NCBI RefSeq assembly: GCF_022581195.2
Contig: NC_061455.1
Span: forward strand, 10,062,189-10,126,188
Direction of reading: 5' to 3'
Length of the DNA: 64,000 nucleotides
Source of the DNA: Helicoverpa zea
Taxonomy: Eukaryota > Arthropoda > Insecta > Lepidoptera > Noctuidae
Numbering within the stretch: the first letter of the stretch is position 1; each line of letters opens with the position of its first letter. Below the pieces are notes generated by a model, which worked only from the letters and a program-made list of their open reading frames with translations, did no database searches and was not told the DNA's origin. Shown one piece after another: positions 26,801 to 35,850 of the stretch. The position numbers and the translations under genes were made by a program.

Positions 26801-29800
26801 TATGTATTTTTTAAGAACAAACGCGTCCATAAAGTAAGTTCAAGGCTTATATTGCGCAATATGCAGCATTTTTTATCCAATAAATACAATCATTTATTGC
26901 AGTGTTGTGCAACAGGTTTGAATACCCTGTACTTCGTGGCTATTTTATTAATTAGGATTTTTAAATTTACAAATTAAACGCTGCAGAATAAACTATTTCT
27001 TTTTTTACCAATAATAAAGTGCAATAGTGTTGATGAATTTCCAGGTGTTCATCTAAACTTTAGATCCTATGGAACATAGATACTATATAACTATAGATCA
27101 GGGTATCTTGGTATCAGGGTTATCTTCCAGTCTTACTAAATGGAACGCTTGCCTTTTCAACATCCACAGCCCAGTTACCACGTAACATGAGACCTACTTA
27201 TAAGATACTCTTACCAAGGTAAGACTGGTTGTCGAAACAACATCAACTTGATTTGTTGCATTCGAATTGTAGACTGTGTTTATATGTTTCAAAAGGATCA
27301 CCAATTAAGAGAGGCAACAAAAGCCTACGGGAAGTTGCGAGCATAAATTCTTATTTTAAAATAAAAACTGAAACGAGAATTCGACCTAAACGCGTCACGA
27401 TAACGAAACCTGTTATTTTTCGAAAAACATCGAAGGTGCATTCTTTATCAAAGTGTCAGGGACTAAAAACTGATGTTTCTACCACACATACCTACAAGTT
27501 TTTTATCGGCAGGGATCCAATTCAAATACCTTATAGAATCACGAGAAATTACTTTATAAATATGTATAAACAAATTAAATAATCTCAATAACGATACTTG
27601 ATTTAAGACAGCAACAAAAAATGTGACGTCAATCTATAAAGGTTCTATTAACATACACACAGACATCCAATTCAAATTCGCACACATCACAGTTAACTGT
27701 GAGCCTAATAATTTGTAAGTAGGTACTGATTATTATAGCAAAGACATAATACATAATATACTCCTAAACTAAATTCCTATCCTATATGTAAATATCTCAA
27801 TCGAAGAAGATACCTATGCCAGACCAATTCATCAAAATCATCGTCGTTGTTTTTCCTTGTACTTTTTTTAAGAAATCCCGCTACTGTATACTGCCTTCGA
27901 TTGCTGCAAGCTTTGCTCGATACTGCTAACTCACGCAAATCGTAGATAATATTAAGTAACGCAGATAATTTTCAGGTGACCGATAACGTAAGATTCGCGA
28001 TATTTACAAGTGTGTGAGATTAATCTTAAAATCAGTATTTTGCAATAAACAAGTGAGTATCATCATCAACATCACAGCCTTTTTTATCGTCCCACAGCTT
28101 GGCAGGCCACCTCTCATACGGGGAAGGATAGAGCGTTACCACCACGCTTGCTCAATGCGGATTGGTAATTACAGGCTTTATTTCATTGGTAGCAGATTTC
28201 ATTGATGTCCAGGATATACTTAGAAAGCACATACAAACATAAAAAAAATTGCATTCGTATTTGCCTGACCTGCAATGTAACCCACACACTCATACATGAG
28301 AGGTTGGTTACCCACTAAGCCACCACGAATTCGAAACAAGTGAATACTACAGTAACATTGGTGCAGATATTAGCATACGTGAAAGTAGCTATTGCAAATA
28401 TCCTTTTGTTATCGGTCATACACTTTACGTAATATATGTTGAGCTGTCCACTATGGTTACTCAAACTAGTATGACCGGGTTAGCCGGACCTGTTACAGTC
28501 TTTCTTTTTGCATGGGCCATTTGTATGCATTGATTGTTATATTACAATATATTATTGTGACTTCTATAAGCGAATTGACATGAGGTCAGATCTTCTATAG
28601 GGATAAGCTTTGTTGTTGATGCCGTGTAGCGACGGCTTAAGAATACATGTGTCGCTACCCCCTTCTTCCAGTGGGTGTCGTAGAAGTCGACTAATGGAGT
28701 CAAAAATGCACCGAACACCGTGCGAGAGAAGGAAAACTCGAAAAAAACCCTCTATCAACCCGTCTGGCCAGCGTGATAGCAGTAGGCTAAATTCCTCAAT
28801 GTGCAGAACGAAAAAGCCACGGCCCCTAGTTCCCGGCAGTCCCGCTATTCCCGGTCACGGTGGCGACCGTGGTTACGGCGGGACAGGGGGTGCGAAGAAT
28901 CTCCGGGTTACGGGAGGCCACCAAACACAACTTACTCTTGCGACGTACAACGGCCGCACGCTGCGGCTTGACTCGCATCTGGCGCAACTCGAGGTGGAAC
29001 TTGGGAAGATTAGGTGGCATATATTAGGGTTATGTGAAGTTCGAAGAGAGGGGGAGGACACCATAACCCTCGAATCAGGTCACCTAATGTACTTCCGAGA
29101 GGGAGACCAACAATCCCAAGGTGGCGTTGGGTTTCTGGTAAATAAGTCCCTAGCTGATAACGTTGTGGAGGTGTCTAGTGTGTCGAACAGGGTAGCGTAC
29201 CTTATCATAAAGCTCACCGACAGGTATAGCCTCAAGGTAGTGCAAGTGTACGCACCGACCTCGACACATTCAGACGATGAAGTGGAGGATATGTTTGATG
29301 ATATATCAAGGGCCCTCCACTTCACTACAAAGACCCATTACACCGTTGTCATGGGGGACTTTAACGCTAAAGTGGGAGTACAGATTTGCGGCGAATCGGC
29401 AGTAGGATCCCATGGATTTGGAAGCAGGAATCATAGGGGGCAAATGCTCGTCAACTTCCTCGAACGCGAGGGGCTCTTTTTGATGAACTCCTTTTTCAAA
29501 AAGCAGCCCCAAAGGAAGTGGACGTGGCAAAGCCCCGACACTATGACTAAAAATGAGATTGACTTCATCATGACGAACAAGAAGCACATATTCAGAGACG
29601 TCTCCGTGATCAATAGGTTTAATACCGGGAGCGATCACCGACTTGTCCGAGGCTCTCTGAATATCAACTTCAAGGCCGAACGTTTCCGTCTGGTGAAGGC
29701 CAGGCTCCGACCAACACTGCTCCAAACCATGACAGGATCTGAAACGTTCCAGTCAAATCTGGAGAACCGATTTGCCGCCGTGGAAACCACAACAGACGTT

Positions 29801-32800
29801 AACCAGAACCATGAATATGTGGTTCGGATCCTCAGGGAGGAAGGTTCGCGATTCTGTAACATGCAGCGTAAGGGCAAGAAATCAAAGCTTTCGGAAGAGA
29901 CATTAGGGCTTATGAAGAAACGACGTGAAAACCCGCCTGTCACTTCGTCAGCTAAGCGGGCTCTAAACCAAGAGATCAACAAGCACGTACGACGCGACCT
30001 CCGGTGCTCCAATACTCTTGCCATTGAAAGAGCAATTGAGCTGAATCGGGGGTCAAAGGTGTTCGTACAATCTCTTGGAAGAAGCCACTTGACGAAGCTG
30101 ACCACAACAAGTGGAGAAGTCGTTTCTTCGGTGCCGGCAGTCCTTTCGGAAGTGGAAAATTTCTATGGCCGGTTATACGCATCGCATGCATCTCGACCTG
30201 ATCCCGGAAATGAGGATTCTAGAGCCACATTAACACGCCATTTCACCGAAGACCTGCCAGAAGTCAGCAGTGGCGAAATCGAGATCGCTCTGAGACGGCT
30301 CAAAAATGGAAAAGCCCCTGGCGAGGATGGCATTACAACAGAGCTTTTAAAAGCAGGAGGTAAGCCCGTACTGGGGGAGCTCCAGAAGCTTTTTAATGCC
30401 GTCCTGTTTGAAGGGAGAACTCCAGAGGCGTGGAGTAGGAGTGTTGTCGTCCTGTTCTTCAAAAAGGGAGACAAAACCCAGCTGAAGAACTATCGACCCA
30501 TTTCCCTCCTAAGCCACGTATATAAGCTGTTCTCAAGAGTGATCACGAACCGACTTGCGCGAAGACTCGACGAATTCCAACCACCGGAGCAGGCTGGGTT
30601 TCGGAGCGGATATGGCACCATAGACCACATCCACACAGTGCGGCAGATTATACAGAAGACCGAAGAGTATAATCAGCCCCTGTGTCTAGCATTTGTGGAC
30701 TATGAGAAGGCCTTTGACTCGGTTGAAATCTGGTCTGTTCTGGAGTCCCTGCAGCGTTGTCAAGTAGATTGGCGATACATCCAAGTGATGAGATGTCTTT
30801 ACGAAGCCGCTACAATGTCCGTCCAAGTACAGAATCAGCAAACAAGGCCCATACCGTTGCATCGAGGAGTGAGACAAGGGGATGTTATTTCCCCGAAACT
30901 GTTCACTAATGCAATGGAGGATATGTTCAAGACGCTGAACTGGAAAGGACGCGGCATCAACATCAATGGAGAACACATCTCTCACTTGAGATTTGCTGAC
31001 GATATCGTCATCATGGCGGAAACGCTGCAGGACCTACAACAGATGCTGAACGACCTGGCTGAATCTTCTCTACGCATCGGCCTACGGATGAACTTGGACA
31101 AAACCAAGGTCATGTTCAATGAACATGTTCTACCGGAACCGATTGCGATACACGGCGCCGTTCTCGAAGTTGTTCGGAAATATGTATACCTCGGGCAGAC
31201 ATTGCAGTTAGGTAGAAACAACTTTGAGGACGAGGTGAATAGGAGAATTCAGTTGGGTTGGGCTGCATTTGGGAAGCTACGTCGAGTCCTAACATCGTCG
31301 ATCCCACAGTGCCTAAAGACAAAAGTCTTCAATCAGTGCGTCCTACCTGTCATGACTTACGGAGCCGAAACGTGGACACTGACGGTACGGCTGGTCCACA
31401 AGTTCAAAGTCGCTCAGCGGGCTATGGAAAGAGCTATGCTCGGCGTTTCTCTGAGGGATCGCATCAGAAATGAGGTAATCCGTCAGAGAACCAAGGTCAT
31501 CGACATAGCCTACCGAATCAGCAAGCTGAAGTGGCAGTGGGCTGGCCATATTAGCCGAAGAACCGATAACCGTTGGGGTAAACGAGTTCTAGAGTGGAGA
31601 CCACGCCTCGGCAAACGTAGTGTAGGACGTCCTCAGGCACGGTGGAGTGATGACTTGCGCAAGACGGCTGGCAGGAGCTGGATGCGAGAAGCCGAAAATA
31701 GATCTCAGTGGCGTGCACTTGGAGAGGCCTATGTCCAGCAGTGGACTGCGATAGGCTGATGATGATGATGATTGTTGTTAAATCCCACGTATTTAAATGA
31801 CAACATATGTGAACGTGCTTTTCATACACCTATGTTTGATTAACCTACCGTGGAAACCCAACGTTATGTTATTATTTGGTTTTTATGGCAAGATTCCACC
31901 AAAGATAAAAAAAATATTTCAGATCGAGCCCTCAGTTAGCAGGTGCTCGCGCACAAAAGTTACAAATTCGCGAAATAAAAATGCGCACGGTTTGTTAGTA
32001 TCTGCTAGATTTAATAGACCAGAAGAAACTTGTGTGAGTCACTGTACCGCACAATCAAGCATACCGGTAGAATCCTGCCTTTACAACTCATTGTTATTTT
32101 GTCAATACTAATACAATGCCAGCAAAGGGAAATGAAATGTAATCCTACACCGCGTAACGATCGACTCTGCTTCCAATTAGTTTTACAGTTTCACGGTTCA
32201 CTGATTAATCGCTAAAAACATTTAAGTAACATTTTTATTCAATTATAATATACAAATAGGTAAAAGTTTTAAGGAACCGTGCAAAATTTACGGCATTTTT
32301 AACTCAATCTACTCAGGCTTGATTACTTAAAATTGGGGGGTTTTTAATTCAAATGTTCTAGATTTCAACAACAATATTTTTCTCTGAACATACTTAGCTA
32401 CCGATATCCTATTGATTCGGAAAACTGAAAGCAAACCATCTAGTTTCATTACTAAACCTGTTTTGACCTTGTGAATGAAAGAAGGAATCGATCTGGCTTG
32501 AATTTGTCCTACTTTCCAAAGAAAGTTGCACTTAGCAGCAATGCAAATAAACCAAACCGCTTTTTAAGCAAGTGAACTTTGTTGTGAATAATAAATTATC
32601 AAATTAGTTATTTTATTTACTGATGAAAATAAAGTTTGTAAAAAATACTCTTTACTAAACTTACTCAATTTTTCAGGGATTAACAATGCCAATATACACT
32701 TTTTTAAAATTAAACTATTCACTAGGTAAGTAACACTTGGTATATAAAATAGACAACAAATCAATCACTCATAATATTCGCTCAACCGTTATGTTTAAAT

Positions 32801-32966
32801 CACAATGCTGTCGAAATGTTTCCGATCTACACACGAGCGGCAATACTAATTGATTTCGTTATCTCAACGCTCATTCAAAAATAAACGACAATTCATAACA
32901 CTGCACTAAAACTGCACACGGAAATCGACTTACCTGTTTCAATAATGCTGGCGATATTTTAGTCAT
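11865..32966 (-). CDS. Tret1: Facilitated trehalose transporter Tret1-like (MFS sugar transporter)
   Basis: Nine minus-strand exons join in frame to 464 residues: 32966-32934, 21757-21622, 20852-20638, 19346-19202, 18933-18795, 15682-15516, 15205-15010, 14010-13827 and 12044-11865 (stop TAG). The start MTKISPALLKQ was chosen because it ends in a clean GTAAGT donor in the phase exon 2 needs. Sugar-porter signatures appear in order: GRKR (79-82), PEIRGR (135-140), PESPVWL (187-193), QQFSGID (259-265), DRTGRR (307-312) and VPETKGKS (432-439). Several hydrophobic helices match the 12-TM fold. The length fits the Tret1-like group. Such proteins move trehalose or glucose across the plasma membrane by facilitated diffusion (family knowledge). 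The actual substrate is not visible in the sequence. Intron 1 is 11.2 kb and contains an RTE LINE in the opposite orientation. No frame break is seen. Confidence 0.92.
12333..12748. repeat. Inverted-repeat element (MITE-like) in transporter intron 8
   Basis: TATATCGGGTGTGTCG at 12333 onward, continuing to ATCACATTAAAT at 12366, is matched as an inverted copy at about 12713-12748. The arms are roughly 34 bp with a few mismatches, and about 350 bp lie between them. Confidence 0.6.
14053..14200. repeat. Short MITE-like inverted-repeat element in transporter intron 7
   Basis: The left end TTACCGATAAAGTTATTTAT continues to CTGATAGTT. The right end, read on the other strand, is TTACCGTTAGTTATCTGATA. 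The imperfect inverted termini are about 28-33 bp and the element is about 148 bp. Confidence 0.6.
15809..16340 (+). mobile_element. Possible solo LTR in transporter intron 5
   Basis: A segment with composition unlike its surroundings starts TGATGTATCGGAGAC and ends CTCTCCGACATCA (TG...CA ends with an imperfect inverted match). It contains an AATAAA at about 16249, followed by a T-rich stretch and a G-rich run upstream (GGCGGGCGTTTTGGGGGC). These are LTR-like features, but I see no clear target-site duplication, so this is tentative. Confidence 0.35.
16515..16616. repeat. Hairpin-forming repeat
   Basis: GCAAACAAATGAAGGAGTCA, then AGTTTTTCAGG, is repeated inverted about 40 bases later, around a central palindrome GCGCGAAGCGCG. 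The arms are about 35-40 bp. Confidence 0.6.
16669..16831. repeat. MITE-like element with 28-bp imperfect inverted ends
   Basis: GATTATTTTTCCGTCCCAAA at 16669 is mirrored by TTTGGGTCGGAAAAATAATC ending at 16831. It lies immediately beside the 16515-16616 hairpin, so the two may be parts of one larger element. Confidence 0.55.
17173..17359. repeat. Palindromic MITE, family B, copy 1
   Basis: The ends TAACAGCCAGTTTCTTC and GAAGAAATTGGCTGTAA are inverted repeats. Internally, GTAATGTCTAAAGTAAAAGT and its inverted copy extend the arms through most of the element. A second copy lies at 35851-36043. Confidence 0.75.
18347..18482 (-). repeat. Short interspersed repeat, family A, copy 3 (longest)
   Basis: On the minus strand it reads CCCAACTATGTTGGGGTCAG, then GAGTACCAGG and CAGTTACCCGGGAAACCC. 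It is the most complete of the three copies and shows the family extends past the CCGGATG block to a CCCGGG end. Confidence 0.65.
18540..18693. repeat. MITE with 43-bp perfect terminal inverted repeats
   Basis: The left arm 18540-18582 begins AGACATTTAAATAAAACTAC. The right arm 18651-18693 is its exact reverse complement. The 68-bp middle includes CCGAAACGTCGGGA. It sits in transporter intron 5. The perfect arms suggest a recent insertion. Confidence 0.8.
19480..19690. repeat. Fragment of an interspersed repeat
   Basis: It contains a run of TCTGTATG/TCTGTTTG units followed by AAACTCAAAAAGTACTGCAT and GGATTTAAATCAAATTTTGC. I recall this block as recurrent in lepidopteran genomes. The family is not assigned. 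Confidence 0.4.
21758..28059. other. First part of the 11.2 kb transporter intron 1
   Basis: AT-rich, with no supported gene. A minus-strand reading frame of 97 codons at 25264-24971 contains one strong hydrophobic segment (about residues 30-56, including WTLSIIFFGAVVFITIFGIV) flanked by Lys-rich tails. It has no recognisable family. A long hairpin lies at 26345-26510. A plus-strand open frame at 27229-27582 starts with TTG and is basic and featureless. Confidence 0.4.
26345..26510. repeat. Long hairpin: about 70-bp arms, 25-bp loop
   Basis: The left arm 26345-26415 begins CATTTGATGTTATCAAATTA. The right arm 26441-26510 is its reverse complement with about two or three mismatches. This is probably a palindromic MITE. 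If transcribed as part of the transporter intron it would fold into a long duplex. Confidence 0.75.
28071..28340. repeat. Interspersed repeat fragment
   Basis: The blocks TTTTTTATCGTCCCACAGCT and ACGCTTGCTCAATGCGGATT, and a tail with ACCCACACACTCATACATGA, correspond to a repeat I recall as common in moths. A related block (GTTTCCTCACGATGTTTGCC) occurs at about 36677. Confidence 0.5.
28618..31771 (+). mobile_element. RTE-like LINE insertion
   Basis: The ORF ends in a (GAT)n tail at 31757-31771, as RTE elements end in short tandem repeats. TTGTTGTT at 28610-28617 and again at 31772-31779 could be the target-site duplication, which would put the 5' end directly at the ORF start. The motif is low-complexity, so the 5' boundary is uncertain. 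Confidence 0.6.
28619..31759 (+). CDS. RTE-type non-LTR retrotransposon ORF: APE endonuclease plus reverse transcriptase
   Basis: One uninterrupted frame of about 1,046 codons from ATG 28619 to TGA 31757-31759; the next in-frame Met is at 28694. The N-terminal part holds an apurinic-type endonuclease: ATYNGRTL, GLCEVRREG (catalytic Glu), VYAPTS, MGDFNAKVG, NEIDFIM and GSDHRL. The centre is the reverse transcriptase: YRPISLLSHVYKLFSRVI, QAGFRSGYGTIDHI, AFVDYEKAFDSVE, GVRQGDVISPKLF, RFADDIVIMAE (catalytic DD) and LRMNLDKTKV. The C-terminal WQWAGHISRR and GRPQARWSDDLRK blocks are typical of RTE-like elements. It lies in intron 1 of the sugar transporter in the opposite orientation. Endonuclease and RT residues are all present, so the copy looks recent and possibly competent; that is inference. 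The clade assignment rests on motif style and the trinucleotide tail, not on a tree. Confidence 0.9.
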   Translation: MPCSDGLRIHVSLPPSSSGCRRSRLMESKMHRTPCERRKTRKKPSINPSGQRDSSRLNSSMCRTKKPRPLVPGSPAIPGHGGDRGYGGTGGAKNLRVTGGHQTQLTLATYNGRTLRLDSHLAQLEVELGKIRWHILGLCEVRREGEDTITLESGHLMYFREGDQQSQGGVGFLVNKSLADNVVEVSSVSNRVAYLIIKLTDRYSLKVVQVYAPTSTHSDDEVEDMFDDISRALHFTTKTHYTVVMGDFNAKVGVQICGESAVGSHGFGSRNHRGQMLVNFLEREGLFLMNSFFKKQPQRKWTWQSPDTMTKNEIDFIMTNKKHIFRDVSVINRFNTGSDHRLVRGSLNINFKAERFRLVKARLRPTLLQTMTGSETFQSNLENRFAAVETTTDVNQNHEYVVRILREEGSRFCNMQRKGKKSKLSEETLGLMKKRRENPPVTSSAKRALNQEINKHVRRDLRCSNTLAIERAIELNRGSKVFVQSLGRSHLTKLTTTSGEVVSSVPAVLSEVENFYGRLYASHASRPDPGNEDSRATLTRHFTEDLPEVSSGEIEIALRRLKNGKAPGEDGITTELLKAGGKPVLGELQKLFNAVLFEGRTPEAWSRSVVVLFFKKGDKTQLKNYRPISLLSHVYKLFSRVITNRLARRLDEFQPPEQAGFRSGYGTIDHIHTVRQIIQKTEEYNQPLCLAFVDYEKAFDSVEIWSVLESLQRCQVDWRYIQVMRCLYEAATMSVQVQNQQTRPIPLHRGVRQGDVISPKLFTNAMEDMFKTLNWKGRGININGEHISHLRFADDIVIMAETLQDLQQMLNDLAESSLRIGLRMNLDKTKVMFNEHVLPEPIAIHGAVLEVVRKYVYLGQTLQLGRNNFEDEVNRRIQLGWAAFGKLRRVLTSSIPQCLKTKVFNQCVLPVMTYGAETWTLTVRLVHKFKVAQRAMERAMLGVSLRDRIRNEVIRQRTKVIDIAYRISKLKWQWAGHISRRTDNRWGKRVLEWRPRLGKRSVGRPQARWSDDLRKTAGRSWMREAENRSQWRALGEAYVQQWTAIG
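31780..32933. other. Last part of transporter intron 1
   Basis: AT-rich intronic sequence between the LINE tail and the first coding exon. No exon or clear repeat is seen. Confidence 0.4.
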
Positions 32967-33326
32967 GCTGAGCCGATACAGCAGCTGCTTAAAAAACTGC
33001 TGATTATAACAATACACCTACTATCAAATTATTAGCACTGTTATTGTAAGGGCTCATAAGAACGTATTGTAAATCGTACATGTAGTTCGTAACAACCGAC
33101 GACCGACTCCTCTTGCCCGTCAAGAATGACTGTACAGATACCAGTCTCCTACCACCTGTTTTGATTACAATCTGCGTAAACGCCTGATCATGTGAGATGA
33201 TCCTCCATCAGCGGCCTGATAGACTTGGTGCAACAACCTCGACAATTGATTCTAACTAAAAAGAACCGGTTCAAAAAAATGTGACATTATGTATATCAAT
33301 ACAATAAACATAAACAATTGGTAACG
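32967..33326 (-). other. 5' flank and probable promoter region of the sugar transporter
   Basis: Sequence upstream of the ATG at 32966. I see no convincing TATA box at a suitable distance, so the start site cannot be placed. Confidence 0.3.
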
Positions 33327-33402
33327 CATCATCATCATCATCATCATCAGCCTATCGCAGTCCACTGCTGGACATAGGCCTCTCCAAGTGCACGCGAATT
33401 AG
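33327..33402 (-). mobile_element. 5'-truncated RTE tail, about 75 bp
   Basis: A (CAT)n run followed by CAGCCTATCGCAGTCCACTG and GGACATAGGCCTCTCCAAGT is the reverse complement of the last bases of the 28619 LINE, including its trinucleotide tail. It is nearly identical and in the opposite orientation. GTAACGC flanks both sides and may be part of the target duplication. Confidence 0.8.
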
Positions 33403-33640
33403 TAACGCGAATTAGTTTAATTCCTTACGCGATATTTAAGCTAAAATAATTAATATACCTAGCTAACATATATAAAATAAATATCATCTTCGCAGTGACT
33501 CATCAATAAATTATATTTACATTTTTTTACAATAATTTTATTGCATAACTTTCAGAACAAGATATAAATACGGAAATTAGTTAATAATTATGCAAATATT
33601 CACCAGCAAGAACAATTGTCACTATTTTATTCACTACGTG

Positions 33641-33841
33641 GGCTTCCAAACACTACGTGCCTTTGGTCTGGTGAACGCAAGCGCATCTGTTGAGCATGCG
33701 AGTTGTGGGCTTCCAAACACTACGTGCCTTTGGTCTGGTGAACGCAAGCGCATCTGTTGAGCATGCGAGTTGTGGGCTTCCAAACACTACGTGCCTTTGC
33801 TCTGGTGAACGCAAGCGCATCTGTTGAGCATGCGAGTTTGG
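33641..33841. repeat. Three tandem copies of a 67-bp unit
   Basis: The unit starts GGCTTCCAAACACTACGTGC at 33641, 33708 and 33775 and ends GCATCTGTTGAGCATGCGAG. Copies 1 and 2 are identical. Copy 3 differs by one base in the middle (GCTCTGG for GGTCTGG). A reading frame crosses it on the minus strand only because 67-bp units shift frame without stops; I see no reason to call it coding. Confidence 0.9.
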
Positions 33842-33984
33842 ATTCAATTACTGATTTTATTAGGCAGTTTGTGGCAACATATTTCTCTCATAGGAAACGG
33901 GAGATAATTTTCTGAACATTGTTATTTAATAACCATACATTCTATAATAACAATGCGTTGAAATTGCTCAACAATTGATAACGA

Positions 33985-34045
33985 GTGGCGCAACGAGGGA
34001 GACGCCTATGTCCAGTATTGCAATGCGATAAGCTGTATTGATATT
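33985..34045 (+). repeat. Diverged RTE tail fragment
   Basis: GAGACGCCTATGTCCAGTAT followed by GCGATAAGCTGTATTGAT aligns with the LINE end GAGGCCTATGTCCAGCAG and GCGATAGGCTGATGAT, with several mismatches. Confidence 0.45.
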
Positions 34046-34189
34046 TGATAGCATTCTATCTTTACTTCTAAGAAATATATGAGGCTCTCAAGAATTTTTG
34101 CGCTGATTAAAACAAAATTAGCAATAAAAATATCTTTTTGCTCCCCCAACATTTGAAAGTCTAGACGAGATATCATTATTATCCTGCGG

Positions 34190-34495
34190 GTTGTTCGAAA
34201 GAGATACCGCGGCCCTGGTACATAAAAGGCCTATGACGGAACACGACGGTTTTTAGTCAGTAACCGTCTTACCACAAAAACTTTTAAACGTCAGTTTATG
34301 CCTTGTCTAAAAAAATTTCAAATTATGACGTTGACATATGGTTCATTTTGGAGCCACATTTTTTTTACACAAGTGTAAAACAGTGGTTAAAGTTTTTGTA
34401 GTAAGGCCATAAGAGTCTGACACTCCCTCACCGCTGCTAACCCACAGCGTGAGGGGTCATTTGATGATTTTTGACGTCGTTTAAAAAAAAAAGAT
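34190..34495. repeat. Repeat with a nested inverted repeat
   Basis: CTTACCACAAAAACTTTTA at about 34269 is mirrored by TAAAGTTTTTGTAGTAAG ending near 34405. The outer sequence (GAGTCTGACACTCCCTCACC, CCACAGCGTGAGGGGTCATT) resembles a separate interspersed repeat, so one element seems inserted in another. Confidence 0.45.
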
Positions 34496-34536
34496 ATTAT
34501 TATTATCGTTATGCCCACTACGTTATTGACATTTTT

Positions 34537-34577
34537 AACCCCCGACGCAAAAACGACGGGGTGTTATAAGTTTGACA

Positions 34578-34609
<32 letters not shown>

Positions 34610-34770
34610 GCATCGTAGCTCCCAAACGGATGATCCGATTGTAATGCGGTTTTTTTTGTTTAAAAGGTATGTCAGTCGGGAGTGTTCTTAGCTATGTTTG
34701 GTGGAAATCGGTTCAGGTCTTCAAGATCATCAGCTCGTTTGCTAGATGTGATAGGAATGTTACACGATCA
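34537..34770. repeat. Interspersed repeat with (TG)n microsatellite
   Basis: It begins AACCCCCGACGCAAAAACGA. A (TG)n run of about 27 bp follows at 34582-34608, then CAAACGGATGATCCGATTGT. The CCCCCGAC start is shared with the large palindrome at 35218-35609. Confidence 0.55.
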
Positions 34771-35217
34771 GTTTACTTGCAAGTATATGTGGGATCTGAA
34801 ATTTGAAACACTAATGTCTTTTGGAACCACTGAGCTGGTCTGCTGTTAGGGCACGAAGGTAGGAGACGTAACCCTGAACTGCCTTTTAGTAAACCCATCG
34901 AGTTTGGGCTCGTTGAATTTGTCTTGACAAGTTCTCTTCATGTTTCTGATTGACGAGAACCTGATGCTGGAAATGGGATGTGGCGGATGAAACCCTGAAA
35001 TGCCGGAATGAAACGGATAAACCGATTTATATTTTTGCTGAAAATCTAGAATGTCCAAATGTTTCTCAATCTGTGCAATTCTCCCAGAGCCAGTTTGTCA
35101 TGAGGATTGTTAAACAGCTTCCTTTGGCCGAGATCGCATATAGCGACCCCATCTTAAGATAAAATAAATTAAATGAAAGAAGGAAAAATTAAGGAGCTCC
35201 TTTAAAAAGCATGAAAT

Positions 35218-35609
35218 AAAATTAAATTACAAATTTAAAAAAACCCCCGACCCAAAAAAGTACGCAATAATTATGACAAAAGGTTAAAAACGCTAAACCC
35301 TATAAAAAGCAAAAAATAACTTTTAACACTACGTAAACTAAATTTTGACGTGTCGGGGGACCGCTTTTTACCTTCATAAATACTTACATAAATCAAATGA
35401 TACCTACCTAATTACAACATTCGTTAAAAAAAAAAAACACGTATCTAAAGTAATGAATTAGAGCGGTCCCCCGACACGAAAAAAATTAGTTTACGTAGTG
35501 TTAAAAGTTATTTTTTGCTTTTTATAGGGTTTAGCGTTTTTAACCTTTTGTCATAATTATTGCGTACTTTTTTGGGTCGGGGGTTTTTTTAAATTTATAA
35601 TTTAATTTT
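35218..35609. repeat. Giant palindrome: 147-bp arms, 98-bp spacer
   Basis: The left arm 35218-35364 runs from AAAATTAAATTACAAATTT through ACCCCCGACCC to GTGTCGGGGGACCGC. The right arm 35463-35609 is its reverse complement and nearly exact. It is probably a foldback-type non-autonomous element. Confidence 0.85.
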
Positions 35610-35850
35610 TAAAATAACATTATGATGGTGTACATATTACATGCGTTTAAAATAAAGCTGATTGATAACAAATATTATATGAAAAGCTCGTCAGTCACGT
35701 GAGGTGACCTCAGTTTTATTTACATTACTCTTGTGTAATCCGAAGTTACCACAAAATGCGGCAGTGGTGGTCACAAGCGATGAAGCCGGTATTAAAGTAA
35801 ATACACGTAAAGCTATTATACATAATATAATTCTTAAATCATTTCCTGAG

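Noticed and set aside
27229..27582. 117-codon plus-strand frame
   Set aside because: It begins with TTG, has no recognisable domain, and sits in an intron of a gene on the other strand.
29306..31829. Several minus-strand frames of 60-156 codons across the LINE
   Set aside because: Antisense shadows of the intact endonuclease/reverse transcriptase frame.
33301..33360. (CAT)n run as a CRISPR-like or simple microsatellite locus
   Set aside because: It is the inverted trinucleotide tail of an RTE fragment. No CRISPR array occurs in this eukaryotic window.
33653..33847. 64-codon minus-strand frame over the 67-bp repeats
   Set aside because: Produced by tandem repetition of a stop-free unit. No start context or homology.
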